Shown here: piece after piece, positions 1 through 9,260 of the stretch | Layout: every line of letters begins with the position of its first letter | How positions within the stretch are numbered: the stretch's first letter is position 1 | DNA from: Pontivivens ytuae | Lineage (GTDB): Bacteria; Pseudomonadota; Alphaproteobacteria; Rhodobacterales; Rhodobacteraceae | Reading direction: 5' to 3' | Assembly: GCF_015679265.1 (NCBI RefSeq) | Contig: NZ_CP064942.1 | Coordinates: 3,762,001 to 3,826,000, forward strand | DNA length: 64,000 nt | The notes under the pieces: model-generated | Databases searched by the model: none | What the model was told of the DNA's origin: nothing | What the model saw: only the letters and a program-made list of their open reading frames with translations | Translations under genes and position numbers: made by a program

Positions 1-113
1 ACGATCAGCGTGAGCACCGCGAAGGAGAGCACCGCGTCGCCCAGGGCGCGCGCCGGAAACCGGGCGGTGATCGTGCGAAGCAAGGTCATCGGGGGCTCAA
101 CTCTGCTGCTCAT
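1..113 (-). CDS. Membrane protein, N-terminal fragment (gene runs off the window)
   Basis: Only the first 37 or so codons are inside the window. Reading leftwards from the ATG at 111-113 gives a short polar start, an arginine-rich stretch and then a hydrophobic segment (LGDAVLSFAVLTLIV) that looks like the first membrane helix. A GGAGAGG ribosome site lies 4 nt upstream of the ATG; an alternative ATG is at 87-89. The family cannot be told from this fragment. Confidence 0.45.
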   Translation of the reverse strand, partial: MSSRVEPPMTLLRTITARFPARALGDAVLSFAVLTLI

Positions 114-181
114 CCGGCCTCTCCGGGCCAGTGACATGACTATGCCAGAAGTGATTCGCCCTGTGAATCCCCTCAATGGCG

Positions 182-210
182 AAAATAGGGCCGGGCGTGC
201 AACCCGGCCC
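182..210 (-). terminator. Rho-independent-type terminator after the aldo/keto reductase
   Basis: A perfect 8-bp stem, GGGCCGGG at 188-195 and CCCGGCCC at 203-210, has a 7-nt loop and is followed in the minus direction by a short T-rich run (TATTTT). It lies 8 nt past the stop of the reductase gene. Confidence 0.6.
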
Positions 211-217
211 CGAATTG

Positions 218-994
218 TCACACCGCGCCCTGCACTTGTGACCAGGCACTCGCATTCTGCTCCAGATGCGCCAGGCTGGTCGTGCCGGGGATGACCACGA
301 TGTTGGGTGCGCGCTCCAGCAGCCAGGCGAGGGCCGCCACCGGCTCCAGCGCCGCGCCGTGCTTCATCGGATGCGCGCCGAGCGGGCCATAGGGGATGAA
401 GGCGATGCCGCGCTCGGCGGTGTAGTCCACCAGCGCCTCATGCGCCCGCTCCGCACTGTTGAGCCGATTCTGTACGCTCGCCACCGGCCCGACGGCGAGC
501 GCGCGGTCGAGCGTCTCGCGATCCACGTTGGACAGGCCGATATGGCGGATCAGCCCGTCGTCGCGCGCCTGCACCAGCGCCTCCATCGAGGTCTCGACGG
601 GCACCTCCGGGTCGATCCAGTGAAGCTGGAACAGGTCGATCACGTCCCGGCGCAGGTTCACCCGCGCGTCCTCGATCTGCTGGCGCAGTGTGGCGGGCGA
701 GGCGTCGCGTTTCATGCGGTCGGGCGCGAACTTGTCGATCCCGCCCTTGGTGGCGAGCACCACGTCACGCTCCGCCAGCGCCTCGCCCAGCAGCCGGTCG
801 GCATGTTGCGGTCCATAGGCCCTTGCACTGTCGAAGAAATTCACGCCCAGATCCGCCGCGCGGGTCAGGAGCGCCTTGCCGCCCTCCCAATCGGGATAAG
901 GGCCGAAATTGCCCGGCTGGCCCGTCAGGCGCATCGCGCCGAAGCCGATCCGGTCGATGGTCAGGTCGCCGCCAAGCTTGAAGGTCCGGTCCAT
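218..994 (-). CDS. Aldo/keto reductase
   Basis: This 258-residue protein is a cytosolic NAD(P)H-dependent carbonyl reductase of the aldo/keto reductase superfamily. The catalytic tetrad is visible as Asp55 and Tyr60 (in NFFDSARAYG), Lys83 (ATKGG) and His125 (QLHW). It has the length of the short AKR subfamily. The start at 994 is chosen because GAGAGGAGAAA sits just upstream; an in-frame start at 1021 lacks a site. The gene diverges from a LysR-type regulator 105 bp away, the usual arrangement for a regulator and its target. The substrate cannot be deduced. Confidence 0.9.
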   Translation of the reverse strand: MDRTFKLGGDLTIDRIGFGAMRLTGQPGNFGPYPDWEGGKALLTRAADLGVNFFDSARAYGPQHADRLLGEALAERDVVLATKGGIDKFAPDRMKRDASPATLRQQIEDARVNLRRDVIDLFQLHWIDPEVPVETSMEALVQARDDGLIRHIGLSNVDRETLDRALAVGPVASVQNRLNSAERAHEALVDYTAERGIAFIPYGPLGAHPMKHGAALEPVAALAWLLERAPNIVVIPGTTSLAHLEQNASAWSQVQGAV

Positions 995-1086
995 GGTCTT
1001 TCTCCTCTCATCCGGCATCATCGCCGTTGGAGGAGATATGCGGGCCGAGCGGTTCCTTCTGTAGTGCGTGTTGTAGCCATTCTGCT

Positions 1087-1101
1087 ATACGTCTGACGTA
1101 T
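1087..1101. promoter_or_regulatory. Palindrome at the LysR start codon
   Basis: ATACGT-CTG-ACGTAT is a perfect 6-bp inverted repeat in the divergent LysR/aldo-keto reductase gap. It runs over the first bases of the LysR start codon at 1100. A regulator bound here would block its own gene. The assignment as operator is inference from position and symmetry. Confidence 0.35.
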
Positions 1102-2002
1102 GAGCCAGCCCACCGACCGCCTCACCCTGCTTGCCACCTTCGCCCGCATCGCGGAGCGGGGCTCGATCTCCGCCGCTGCGCGCGATCTCGGCATCACGCA
1201 GGCCACGGCCTCGCGCCACCTGCAGGATCTAGAGGCACGGCTCGGCACGCCGCTCGCCCGTCGCACAACCCATTCCCTCGCCCTGACCGGGGAGGGGGAG
1301 GCGGTGCTGGCCGAGGCGCGCGCTCTGCTGGCGGGGTGGGAGGCGCTGGTCGAGCGCCACGCCCAGGATGAGATACGCGGCCGCCTCTCGGTCGTCGCCC
1401 CGGTCGCGCTCGGCCAGACCGTGCTCACTGATATCGCGGTGGAGTTGGCGCGAACTCACCCGGCCCTGCGCATCGACTGGCGGCTGGAGGACGCGCCGGT
1501 CCGCCTCGCTGAGCTCGGCAGCGATTGCTGGATCCGCGTCGGCCCGGTTCCCGACGACACCCTCGTCGTGCGCTCGCTGGGGCAGGTCGAACGGCTGCTG
1601 GTCGCCGCCCCCGACCTATCCGGACCCCTACAGCACCCAAAGGCAGCGGAAACCCTGCCGCTCCTCGCCCTCGATCCCTTCGAAGGGGGCCGCATCGCCC
1701 TCATGAACGGCGCGCAAAGGCAGGAGATCGCGCCGCCCGTCACCTTCTCCACCAACAATATCGCCGCCCTGCACCGCGTCGCGCTCAGCGGCGCGGGCAT
1801 CGCGGTGCTGCCCTATTGGTACGTGGCCGATGACCTTCAGGCCGGCCGCCTCATCGACCTGCTGCCCGACTGGCGCGCGGCGGAGCTCACGGTCAACGTG
1901 GCATTCCCACCGGGCGCCCAACGGCTCCGCCGTCTCGCCGTCTTTCTAGATGCGGTGGAGGCAGGTCTGCCGAAAACGCCGGGGATCAGCGCGCCCGGAT
2001 GA
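1100..2002 (+). CDS. LysR-type transcriptional regulator
   Basis: A 300-residue LysR family protein. The N-terminal winged helix-turn-helix is clear (FARIAERGSISAAARDLGI then TQATASRHLQDLEARLG, residues about 9-45), followed by the periplasmic-binding-like effector domain from about residue 90. It is transcribed away from the aldo/keto reductase and probably controls it and itself. No Shine-Dalgarno sequence is obvious before the ATG. Its 3' end overlaps the convergent PPC-domain gene by 17 nt. Confidence 0.9.
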   Translation: MSQPTDRLTLLATFARIAERGSISAAARDLGITQATASRHLQDLEARLGTPLARRTTHSLALTGEGEAVLAEARALLAGWEALVERHAQDEIRGRLSVVAPVALGQTVLTDIAVELARTHPALRIDWRLEDAPVRLAELGSDCWIRVGPVPDDTLVVRSLGQVERLLVAAPDLSGPLQHPKAAETLPLLALDPFEGGRIALMNGAQRQEIAPPVTFSTNNIAALHRVALSGAGIAVLPYWYVADDLQAGRLIDLLPDWRAAELTVNVAFPPGAQRLRRLAVFLDAVEAGLPKTPGISAPG

Positions 2003-2411
2003 ACAACTCCGCATAACCCGTCGCGGGATCCAGAGCGCGGGAGAAGGCGAAGGCGTCCGTCAGCCCCAGCACCGCCTCCGCCGTCGTGCGGACCAAAGCG
2101 CCGGGCATCAGATGGCCGCCGGTCACACGGCCCTCCGCATCCGCCACGGTCAGGTGCAGGTGGGGGCCGTCGGTGCTTAGCGTGCCCGACAGCGCCACGA
2201 TCTCCAGCGGCCCGGGCACCTCGACCGCATCGTCCCGATCGGCGAAGCGCAACGGCGCCACCGTCAGGCTGCCTACGCACGCGGCGACGAAACCCGCCGC
2301 CGCGCCGCTCTCGTCAAAGGCCTCACACAGCGCGGACCGTAGCTCCGTCCCAGGCGAGAGGCGCAGCGCAAGATGCCGCACCGCCCCGGCCGGAGCCTCG
2401 GCCCGCTGCAA
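1986..2411 (-). CDS. PPC (DUF296)-domain protein
   Basis: A 141-residue protein with the fold signature of the PPC/DUF296 domain: an N-terminal RHLALRLSPGTEL, a central ACVGSL and GPLEIVALSGTLS, and the HLHLTVAD...GGHLMPGALV block that carries the conserved Gly-His. In plants this domain is linked to AT-hook DNA-binding proteins; bacterial stand-alone members are trimers of unknown role. The start is TTG at 2409-2411, two bases after the aldolase stop, so translation is probably coupled. An internal GTG is the alternative start. Confidence 0.75.
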   Translation of the reverse strand: MQRAEAPAGAVRHLALRLSPGTELRSALCEAFDESGAAAGFVAACVGSLTVAPLRFADRDDAVEVPGPLEIVALSGTLSTDGPHLHLTVADAEGRVTGGHLMPGALVRTTAEAVLGLTDAFAFSRALDPATGYAELFIRAR

Positions 2412-2413
2412 GA

Positions 2414-3343
2414 TCAGGCCTTGCCCTTGTAGATGTCGATCAGCTTGCCGAGCATATCCAGCGCCTCGCCCCGCTCGCGCTGGAACGTGTTGCGCCCGAT
2501 GATCGAGCCGTTGCCGCCGCCGTCGCGGATCGCACGCGCGTCGTCGTAGACGCTGTCCGCGCCCTTCTTCGATCCGCCGGAGAAGACGATCAGCCGCCGC
2601 CCGTTGAAGGAGGACTTCACGCAGTCCGCCACGCGCGCCGCCTGGGTGGAGATGTCGATCCCCTCGGCCTCGTAGACCTTTTTCGCCTCGGGCAGCATCA
2701 GGTGGTCGGTCGAGAGCTTCACCTTGATGATATGCGCGCCGAGCAGGGCGGCGATGTGGGCGGCATAGGCCGCAATGTCGATCGCCGTCTCGCCGTCCTT
2801 GGTGATCGCCTCGCCGCGCGGGTAGGACCAGATCACGGTGGCGAGGCCGCAGGCCGCCGCCTCGCGCCGCATCTCCACGATCTCCTCGAACATGTCGAGC
2901 GCCGCGTCGGAGCCTGGATAGATCGTGAAGCCGATGGCCGAGCAGCCGAGGCGCAGCGCATCGTCCACGCTCGCCGTCACCGCCTGGTTCTTTCCGGCCG
3001 TATCGCTCATCAGCGAGTTGGCGGAGTTCACCTTGAGGATCGTCGGGACCTGGCCCGCAAAGGTATCGGCCCCGGCCTCCAGCGGCCCGAGCGGCGCGGC
3101 ATAGGCGCTCAGCCCCGCATCGATGGCGAGCTGGTAGTGGTAGTGCGGGTCATAGGCGTCCGGGTTCGGGGCGAAGGACCGCGCCGGACCGTGCTCGAAG
3201 CCCTGGTCCACCGGCAGGATGATCATCTTGCCGGTGCCGCCGAGCTTGCCCTGCATGAGCATGCGGCACAGCTGTGCCTTCACGCCGGGTGTCTCGCCTT
3301 CGTAGTTCGCAAGGATGTTGCGGACGGTGCGGGTCGCTTTCAT
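2414..3343 (-). CDS. fbaB: Class I fructose-bisphosphate aldolase (FbaB/DhnA type)
   Basis: A 309-residue Schiff-base aldolase of the archaeal/DhnA type, which splits fructose 1,6-bisphosphate to glyceraldehyde 3-phosphate and dihydroxyacetone phosphate. Motifs include LPVDQGFEHGP near residue 45, GCSAIGFTIYPG, the lysine-bearing HIIKVKLSTD and the phosphate-binding VFSGGSKKG near the C-terminus. The start at 3343 is preceded by AGAGGAC. The nearby pgk and tkt genes make this a central-carbon (Calvin/glycolysis) neighbourhood. The gene symbol is by family similarity. Confidence 0.88.
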   Translation of the reverse strand: MKATRTVRNILANYEGETPGVKAQLCRMLMQGKLGGTGKMIILPVDQGFEHGPARSFAPNPDAYDPHYHYQLAIDAGLSAYAAPLGPLEAGADTFAGQVPTILKVNSANSLMSDTAGKNQAVTASVDDALRLGCSAIGFTIYPGSDAALDMFEEIVEMRREAAACGLATVIWSYPRGEAITKDGETAIDIAAYAAHIAALLGAHIIKVKLSTDHLMLPEAKKVYEAEGIDISTQAARVADCVKSSFNGRRLIVFSGGSKKGADSVYDDARAIRDGGGNGSIIGRNTFQRERGEALDMLGKLIDIYKGKA

Positions 3344-3440
3344 GGAAATGTCCTCTGGCATGAGAAGGATGCCAAGGGCTTACCGCGCCGCAACAAAGCC
3401 GGTCAACCTTTCGCCTCAGTGCAACCGGTTTGAATCAACC

Positions 3441-4220
3441 TTAACGCGAGAGAAGGCGTTGTGCGATCGCCGCACTTACCCGCGCCGGGACCAGTTTCGA
3501 GAAGGCGACCGTGATCTTGTTGTCCGCACCGGGCACCACGACGGTCTTGCGGGTGATGGCCCCGGACCAGCCCGCTTCGGCGACCGATTTCGCACTCGGC
3601 AGCTTGCGCATTTTGACGATGGTGGCGTCGCCCATGTCAGCGTCGTTGAAGAAGTTGGACTCCGTCGCGCCGGGGCAGAGTGCGGTGATCGAGACACCGG
3701 TCTTGTCTAGCTCCGCATCCACCGCGTGGCTCAGGCTCAGCACGTAGGACTTCGTCGCGTGGTAGACGGCCATGCCGGGGCCAGGGGTGAAGGCCGCGAC
3801 CGAGGCGACGTTGAGGATCCGCCCGTCGCCGCGCTCGACCATGCCCGGTATCGCGAGCTTCATCAGTTCGGTGAGCGCCGTCACGTTCACATCGATCGAG
3901 GTGAGCTCGCGCGGCCATTCCCCGTCGGCGAAGGGTCCGTTGCGCCCCAGTCCCGCATTATTCACAAGAATGTCGACGGTCCGGCCCGCCGTCGCCGCCT
4001 CCCACAGCTTCGCCGCCCCGTCGCGCGCGGCGAGATCCGCCTCGATCGCCACCGCCTGCACCCCGTATTGCTGCGTCAGCTCATCGGCCAGCGCGTCGAG
4101 CTTCTCCTTCGAGCGGGCGGCGACGATCACGTTGCGCCGGGACTTTGCAGCACAGCGGGCAAGCTCCTTGCCGATGCCTTCGGAGGCGCCGGTGACGAGA
4201 GTCCAGGTGGTGTCGGTCAT
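3441..4220 (-). CDS. Short-chain dehydrogenase/reductase
   Basis: A 259-residue classical SDR. The nucleotide-binding TGASEGIG (residues 10-17), the NNAG motif near residue 87, the catalytic Ser in NVAS and YHATK (Tyr and Lys) are all present. The C-terminus is not transmembrane. GGGAAGGAAC lies upstream of the ATG. It is a separate unit between aldolase and pgk, and its substrate is unknown. Confidence 0.88.
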   Translation of the reverse strand: MTDTTWTLVTGASEGIGKELARCAAKSRRNVIVAARSKEKLDALADELTQQYGVQAVAIEADLAARDGAAKLWEAATAGRTVDILVNNAGLGRNGPFADGEWPRELTSIDVNVTALTELMKLAIPGMVERGDGRILNVASVAAFTPGPGMAVYHATKSYVLSLSHAVDAELDKTGVSITALCPGATESNFFNDADMGDATIVKMRKLPSAKSVAEAGWSGAITRKTVVVPGADNKITVAFSKLVPARVSAAIAQRLLSR

Positions 4221-4258
4221 GGGGTGTTCCTTCCCTTAAGAGACGTGTGTCGCTTATG

Positions 4259-4320
4259 AAAAGGCCCCGCAGGCGCATAGGGGCCCTGCGACCCGCGACG
4301 TTCCGCCACGGTCGCAGGGC
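4259..4320 (-). terminator. pgk terminator with two overlapping hairpins
   Basis: Just after the pgk stop (minus direction) an 11-bp stem pairs 4310-4320 with 4283-4293. A second hairpin, 4280-4285 with 4263-4268, is followed by a run of T (A at 4259-4262 on the plus strand). The two share bases 4283-4285, so they compete. The distal one has the form of an intrinsic terminator. Confidence 0.6.
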
Positions 4321-4336
4321 TGTCATATGGCATGGA

Positions 4337-5530
4337 TCAGGCGCTGTGCAACGCCGCGACGCCGGGCAGGGTCTTGCCCTCCAGCCATTCGAGGAACGCA
4401 CCCCCGGCCGAGGAGACATAGGTAAAGTGATCCGCGGCCCCGGCCGTATTAAGGGCCGCCACGGTGTCACCGCCCCCCGCGACGGAGACGAGGCGCCCGG
4501 CCCGCGTCAGTTCCGCCGCGGCAAGGGCGGCCGCCTTGGTCGCCGCGTGGAACGGCTCGATCTCGAACGCGCCGAGGGGCCCGTTCCAGACCAGCGCCTT
4601 CGCCTGACCGAAGAGCTCGGCCACGGCCCGCGTCGTGTCCGGCCCCGCATCGAGGATCATCGCATCGGGCGGGCAGGCATCGGCAGCGACCGTCTCGCTC
4701 GCCGCGCCTGCCTTGAACTCGCGCGCGACCACGACGTCGGTCGGCAGGTGGAGGGTGCAGCCCGAGCCCTCGGCCTTCGCCATGATCTCTTTGGCCGTGC
4801 CGGTCATCTCGTGCTCGCAGAGCGACTTGCCCACGTCGATGCCTTGGGCGGCCAGGAACGTGTTCGCCATGCCGCCGCCGATCACGATGTGATCCATCCG
4901 CCCGATCAGGTTGCCCAGAAGGTCGAGCTTGGTGGAGACCTTGGCGCCGCCCACCACCGCCACCACCGGGCGCGGCGGATCGGCGAGCACGCCTTCGAGT
5001 GCCCTGAGTTCCTCCTCCATCAGCCGCCCGGCGCAGGCGGGCAGGTGATGCGCCAACCCCTCGGTCGAAGCGTGCGCCCGGTGCGCGGCCGAGAACGCGT
5101 CGTTGCAGTAGACGTCGCCCGCCGCGGCCATCCGCTTCGCGAACTCCGCATCGTTCGCCTCCTCCTCCGGATGGTAGCGGGTGTTCTCGCAGAGCAGCAC
5201 CGCGCCCTCCGGCAACTCCGCCAGCGCCTCGCTCACCGGCGCGCCAACGCAATCCGAGGCGTAGCGCACCTCTGCGCCCAGCGCCTCAGCCAGCGGCCCG
5301 ACCAGCGGCTCCAGGCTCATCTCCGCCACGCGCTTGCCCTTGGGCCGGCCGAAATGCGCCAGCAGCACCGGACGACCGCCCTTGGCCAGCATGTCCCGCA
5401 CCGTCGGCACGATCCGCTCGATCCGCGTCGCGTCGGTCACGCGGCCGTCCTGCATCGGCACGTTGAGGTCCACGCGGGTCAGCACGACCTTGCCGCCAAG
5501 GTCCATGTCGTCGAGGGTCTTCCAGCTCAT
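4337..5530 (-). CDS. pgk: Phosphoglycerate kinase
   Basis: A 397-residue phosphoglycerate kinase, which interconverts 1,3-bisphosphoglycerate/ADP and 3-phosphoglycerate/ATP in glycolysis and the Calvin cycle. The signature [12 protein letters not shown] is at residues 15-26, [10 protein letters not shown] follows near 55, and the nucleotide-binding end carries GGGDTVAAL. Length is normal. GGAAAGG precedes the ATG. It is transcribed with the small membrane protein gene just upstream. Confidence 0.97.
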   Translation of the reverse strand: MSWKTLDDMDLGGKVVLTRVDLNVPMQDGRVTDATRIERIVPTVRDMLAKGGRPVLLAHFGRPKGKRVAEMSLEPLVGPLAEALGAEVRYASDCVGAPVSEALAELPEGAVLLCENTRYHPEEEANDAEFAKRMAAAGDVYCNDAFSAAHRAHASTEGLAHHLPACAGRLMEEELRALEGVLADPPRPVVAVVGGAKVSTKLDLLGNLIGRMDHIVIGGGMANTFLAAQGIDVGKSLCEHEMTGTAKEIMAKAEGSGCTLHLPTDVVVAREFKAGAASETVAADACPPDAMILDAGPDTTRAVAELFGQAKALVWNGPLGAFEIEPFHAATKAAALAAAELTRAGRLVSVAGGGDTVAALNTAGAADHFTYVSSAGGAFLEWLEGKTLPGVAALHSA

Positions 5531-5548
5531 GCCGAGGGCCTTTCCATG

Positions 5549-5692
5549 TCAGCGCCAGAACGCCATCCAGGTCATGATGCGCCACAACAGGCGCATCGCC
5601 TCGACCCAGAGGTCCCAGCCGAAATAGAGATAATCCGCGAGAAACACGGCGAGGATGATCCCGCCGATCCACAGCGCGATGGTGGTGTTCAT
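5549..5692 (-). CDS. 47-residue single-pass membrane protein
   Basis: A small gene between yceI and pgk. It encodes 47 residues: MNTTIALWIGGIILAVFLAD at the N-terminus is a membrane helix, followed by an aromatic-rich amphipathic tail (YLYFGWDLWV, then RIMTWMAFWR at the end). A near-perfect ribosome site, GGAGGAGGCGC, abuts the ATG at 5690-5692. The stop is 19 nt before the pgk start, so it probably shares the pgk transcript. I believe similar short proteins occur in related bacteria, but that was not checked. No function can be given. Confidence 0.75.
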   Translation of the reverse strand: MNTTIALWIGGIILAVFLADYLYFGWDLWVEAMRLLWRIMTWMAFWR

Positions 5693-5757
5693 GCGCCTCC
5701 TCCGTCCCTCGCGAATGCCTTCCTAGGGCAGCGGGACGCGCCTGTCACCAAAAGCCG

Positions 5758-6339
5758 TCAGATGCAGTCGGGGGCGATGCCCTCCGGATGGCCGAGCAGG
5801 TTGAAGTCGAGGATCACGCTCTCGCCCACCCTGATGAAGCGGCTGATCCGGCCTTGGCCGATCTCGAAATCCGCCATCGGGATCTCCACCTCGCCGCGGG
5901 CGCGCAGGCAGTTTCCGGGCCGGGTGAGGACGAAGCGCGGCCGGATCTCCCGCGTGATGCCCTTCACAGTGAGCTGAGCCACGCCCTCCCACTCCGTCCG
6001 GGTCACGGGGATCAGCCGGTCGAGGGTGAGGAAGGCCTGCGGGTGGCCGACCGTGTCGAACCAGCCCTCGGTCTTGGCAAAGGCCGTGCGCACGAAATCG
6101 GCGAGTTCGACCTCCGAGGTCGTGACGGTCACCTCGACCTGCGTCTCCGCCGGGCGGGCCGCGTCGAACTCCGCCGTGCCCGCAAAGGCCGGGAAGCGCC
6201 CGCGATAGGGCTCCTCATTCTCGAAATAGGTGAACCCGATCTCGCTGGGCCCTTCGAGCAGCAACCAGGTGTCCGCCCGAACGGGCAGGGCGGCGATCAG
6301 GGCGAGGGCGGCGATGGTGGCGTGGCGCATCATGCGCAT
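5758..6339 (-). CDS. YceI-family secreted protein
   Basis: A 193-residue exported protein of the YceI lipocalin-like family, which binds polyisoprenoids or other amphiphilic ligands in the periplasm. A signal peptide is clear (MMRHATIAALALIAALPVRA, cleavage before DTWLL). The domain follows with SEIGFTYFEN and the typical AEFD, FPQAFLTLDRL-like and GHPEGIAPDCI elements. The start codon is uncertain: two further ATGs lie within the first four codons and no strong ribosome site is seen. Confidence 0.82.
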   Translation of the reverse strand: MRMMRHATIAALALIAALPVRADTWLLLEGPSEIGFTYFENEEPYRGRFPAFAGTAEFDAARPAETQVEVTVTTSEVELADFVRTAFAKTEGWFDTVGHPQAFLTLDRLIPVTRTEWEGVAQLTVKGITREIRPRFVLTRPGNCLRARGEVEIPMADFEIGQGRISRFIRVGESVILDFNLLGHPEGIAPDCI

Positions 6340-6393
6340 GTAAGCGCCAGCGCCCCGCCGTCATCGCCGGTCGCGCGGGCGTGATCGCTCCGC

Positions 6394-6786
6394 TCAGCTC
6401 GGTGAGCGGACCCGCGCCACGGCCCGGATCTCGACGACCGCCCCGGCAGATGCAAGGCCCGCCACCCCCAGCGCCGTCCACGCAGGATAAGGCGGTGCCA
6501 CATACTCGTTTCGGACCCGGCGAAACAGGTCGATCTGCGCCGCGATGTCGACGTGGTAGCTCGTCATCTCGATGAGATCGGCCCAGATGCAGCTCGCCTC
6601 CGCGAGCACCAGCCCCACCTGATCGAAGGCGGTGCGCATCTGCGTCTCCGGATCCGGCGACATGCTGCCGTCGAGCGCCACCCCGCTGAAGCCGGTCATC
6701 ACGAGGCGGCCGCCGTCGATGACGCCCGGCGCCATGCGCCAGCTCTCGTAGAGCGGCCGCATGGCGGGGGGCACGACGACACGCAT
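6394..6786 (-). CDS. RidA-family (YjgF/YER057c/UK114) protein
   Basis: A 130-residue RidA-like protein. Family members hydrolyse reactive enamine/imine intermediates or act in related ring-cleavage chemistry. The C-terminal block with YPAWTALGVAGLASAGAVVEIRAVARV matches the family signature (P.R..v.V..L..ga.vEi..vA). The usual catalytic arginine of true RidA, in the form of an R before the ValE block, is replaced here by W/T, so deaminase activity is doubtful. The ATG lies 4 nt after the tkt stop, so it is co-transcribed and probably coupled. Confidence 0.8.
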   Translation of the reverse strand: MRVVVPPAMRPLYESWRMAPGVIDGGRLVMTGFSGVALDGSMSPDPETQMRTAFDQVGLVLAEASCIWADLIEMTSYHVDIAAQIDLFRRVRNEYVAPPYPAWTALGVAGLASAGAVVEIRAVARVRSPS

Positions 6787-6790
6787 GGGA

Positions 6791-8803
6791 TCAGAGCAGG
6801 TCGCGGACCTGCTGGGCCACGGCCTCCGGCGTGATGCCGAAATGCTGGAATAGATCGCCCGCCGGGGCCGAAGCGCCGAAGCCCTGCATGCCGACAAAGC
6901 CCGCCTTGTTCCAGCGCCCGCGCTCACCGCAGAGCCACTGGTCCCAGCCCTGCCGCACGCCCGCCTCGACCACGACACGCACCGGGCCCGCGGGCAGCAC
7001 GCGCTTGCGATAGGCCTCGTCCTGCTGGGCGAAGAGCTCCCAGGACGGCATGGAGACGACGCGCACGCCGATCCCCTCGTTCTCCAGGATCCGCCGCGCC
7101 TCCAGCGCCACATGCACTTCGGAGCCGGAGGCGAGCAGGATCGCCATCCGCTTGCCCTGCGCCTCGGCCAGCACGTAGGCGCCCTGGGCCGTCAGGTTCT
7201 TCGTCTTGTGCTCCGTGCGCACCAGCGGCAGGCCCTGCCGGGTCAGCGCCAGCGTCGAGGGGCCGTCGGCCTGCACCGCAAGTTCCCACGCCTCCGCCGT
7301 CTCAACCGTGTCGGCGGGGCGGAACACTGTCATGCCGGGCATCGCGCGCAGGCTCGCCACATGCTCCACCGGCTGGTGCGTCGGGCCATCCTCGCCCAGC
7401 CCGATGGAATCGTGCGTCATCACATAGACCACCCGCTGGCCCATCAGGGCCGAGAGCCGCATCGCCGGCCGCGCGTAGTCGGAGAAGACGAGGAACGTCC
7501 CGCCGTACGGCAGCACGCCGCCATGCAGCGCCATGCCGTTCATCGCGGCAGCCATTCCGTGCTCCCGGATGCCGTAGCTCACGTGCCGACCCTTGCGGTT
7601 GTCCTCGTCGAAGGCGCCCAGATCCGCCGTCAGCGTGTTGTTGGAGCCGGTCAGGTCCGCCGAGCCGCCGATCGTCTCGGGCAGCACGTCGTTTATGACG
7701 CCCAGCACCATCTCGGAGCTCTTTCGCGTCGCGACCTTCTTCGCCTCTTCGGTCGCGGTCTGCTTGAAGCGCTTGATCGCGGCCGATAGCTTCTTCGGGA
7801 CCTCGCCGGTCATCTGGCGGGTGAACTCGCGCTGGCGGCTGTCGGAGAGGGTGGCGAAACGCGCCTCCCATTCCTGCCGCTCGACCGCACCGCGATTGCC
7901 GATGGAGCGCCACTCGGCCAGCAGGTCGGCCGGGATCTCGAACGGCGCGTGCGGCCAGTCATAGGCCTTGCGCGTATCGGCGATGAGCTGGTCGTCGGTC
8001 AGCGCGCCGTGCCCCTTCGCCGTGTCCTGCGCGGCGGAGCCGATGGCGATATGCGTCTTGCACGCGATCATCGAGGGCAGGGGGCTTTGCTTCGCCTGCC
8101 GGATCGCCTCGTCGATCGCTTCCGGATCATGCCCGTCGCAGGAGAAGACGGACCAGCCCGACGCCTCGAACCGCGCCATCTGGTCGGTCACGTCGGAAAT
8201 CGAGACCTTGCCGTCGATGGTGATGCCGTTGTCGTCCCACAGCACGATCAGCTTGCCGAGCTTCTGCTTGCCCGCCAGCCCGATCGCCTCCTGGCTGACA
8301 CCCTCCATCAGGCAGCCGTCGCCGGCGATCACGTAGGTGTGGTGATCCACCACCTTCTTGCCGTAGCGGGCGCGCAGGGACTCCTCGGCAATCGCGAAGC
8401 CCACCGAGTTCGCGATGCCCTGGCCGAGCGGCCCGGTCGTCGTCTCGATCCCCTTCGCGTGCCCGAACTCCGGATGCCCCGCCGTGCGCGCACCGAGCTG
8501 GCGAAAGTTCCGGATCTCCTCCAGCGAGATATCGGCATAGCCCGTCAGGTACATCAGCGCGTAGAGCAGCATCGAGCCGTGGCCCGCCGACAGGATGAAC
8601 CGGTCGCGGTCGGCCCAATCCGGCGCGCTCGCATCGAACTTCAGATGCTTCTCGAACAACACGGTCGCGACATCGGCCATGCCCATGGGCATCCCCGAAT
8701 GCCCCGAGTTTGCGGCCTTGACCGCGTCGAGCGCCAGCACGCGGATCGCGGTGGCACGGTTCCAGTGGTCGGGATGGCGGGCGCGCAGGTCGTCGATGGT
8801 CAC
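6791..8803 (-). CDS. tkt: Transketolase
   Basis: A 670-residue thiamine-diphosphate enzyme that moves two-carbon units in the pentose phosphate and Calvin pathways. Visible motifs are [12 protein letters not shown] near residue 35, the ThDP/Mg motif [13 protein letters not shown] (about 160), [15 protein letters not shown] and the [11 protein letters not shown] block near 415. Length is typical. A sigma-70-like promoter lies upstream at 8837-8864. Confidence 0.97.
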   Translation of the reverse strand: MTIDDLRARHPDHWNRATAIRVLALDAVKAANSGHSGMPMGMADVATVLFEKHLKFDASAPDWADRDRFILSAGHGSMLLYALMYLTGYADISLEEIRNFRQLGARTAGHPEFGHAKGIETTTGPLGQGIANSVGFAIAEESLRARYGKKVVDHHTYVIAGDGCLMEGVSQEAIGLAGKQKLGKLIVLWDDNGITIDGKVSISDVTDQMARFEASGWSVFSCDGHDPEAIDEAIRQAKQSPLPSMIACKTHIAIGSAAQDTAKGHGALTDDQLIADTRKAYDWPHAPFEIPADLLAEWRSIGNRGAVERQEWEARFATLSDSRQREFTRQMTGEVPKKLSAAIKRFKQTATEEAKKVATRKSSEMVLGVINDVLPETIGGSADLTGSNNTLTADLGAFDEDNRKGRHVSYGIREHGMAAAMNGMALHGGVLPYGGTFLVFSDYARPAMRLSALMGQRVVYVMTHDSIGLGEDGPTHQPVEHVASLRAMPGMTVFRPADTVETAEAWELAVQADGPSTLALTRQGLPLVRTEHKTKNLTAQGAYVLAEAQGKRMAILLASGSEVHVALEARRILENEGIGVRVVSMPSWELFAQQDEAYRKRVLPAGPVRVVVEAGVRQGWDQWLCGERGRWNKAGFVGMQGFGASAPAGDLFQHFGITPEAVAQQVRDLL

Positions 8804-8836
8804 GGGGATCTCGCAAGGCTGGAAAACGGTTGCGCC

Positions 8837-8864
8837 CTGATAACACCGCTTCTTGCCGGGTCAA
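8837..8864 (-). promoter_or_regulatory. Probable sigma-70 promoter of tkt
   Basis: On the minus strand TTGACC (8859-8864) and TATCAG (8837-8842) are separated by 16 bp, 34 bp before the tkt start codon. The -35 is one base from consensus and the -10 has its TAT core. Confidence 0.45.
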
Positions 8865-9014
8865 GCGATCTGGGGCGCCGGCCGCGCCCGATACGTCCGA
8901 AAACGCTTCGGAACACCTGCAATCTCACCACTGGCGCCGCCGCGGTCCTCTCGTTAGAATCGCATCATAAAAAAACGAAGCGAACTGTAGGCACATGCAG
9001 GAGCATCGAGGCAG

Positions 9015-9260
9015 ATGAGCGAGATAGAAGACCTGGAAGGCCGCATCGCCCGCGCGATGGGCCGGATCGAGGCGGCGTTGGCTGCCCAGAAACCCGCCGA
9101 GGGCGCCGATCCCGTCGCCCTGCGCCGGTTGGAGCGCGTGAACGTCGCCCTGCGCGGCCAGCTCAAGGACATGGAACTGAAGCGCGAGGCCGACATCGCC
9201 CAGCTCGACGGCCTGATCGCCGAGCTGCGGCCCCTGGTGGAGGAGGCGGAGCATGGCTGA
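9015..9260 (+). CDS. Short coiled-coil protein upstream of zapA
   Basis: An 81-residue, highly charged protein predicted to be nearly all helix, with heptad-like spacing of Leu/Ile/Ala across residues 1-75. It overlaps the zapA start by 8 nt and so is translated with it. I do not recognise a named family. The position and coiled-coil character suggest a partner of ZapA at the division site, as inference only. Confidence 0.75.
   Translation: MSEIEDLEGRIARAMGRIEAALAAQKPAEGADPVALRRLERVNVALRGQLKDMELKREADIAQLDGLIAELRPLVEEAEHG

Noticed and set aside
4247..5977. Plus-strand frame opposite pgk
   Set aside because: Shadow of pgk and the yceI 3' end; no recognisable domain.
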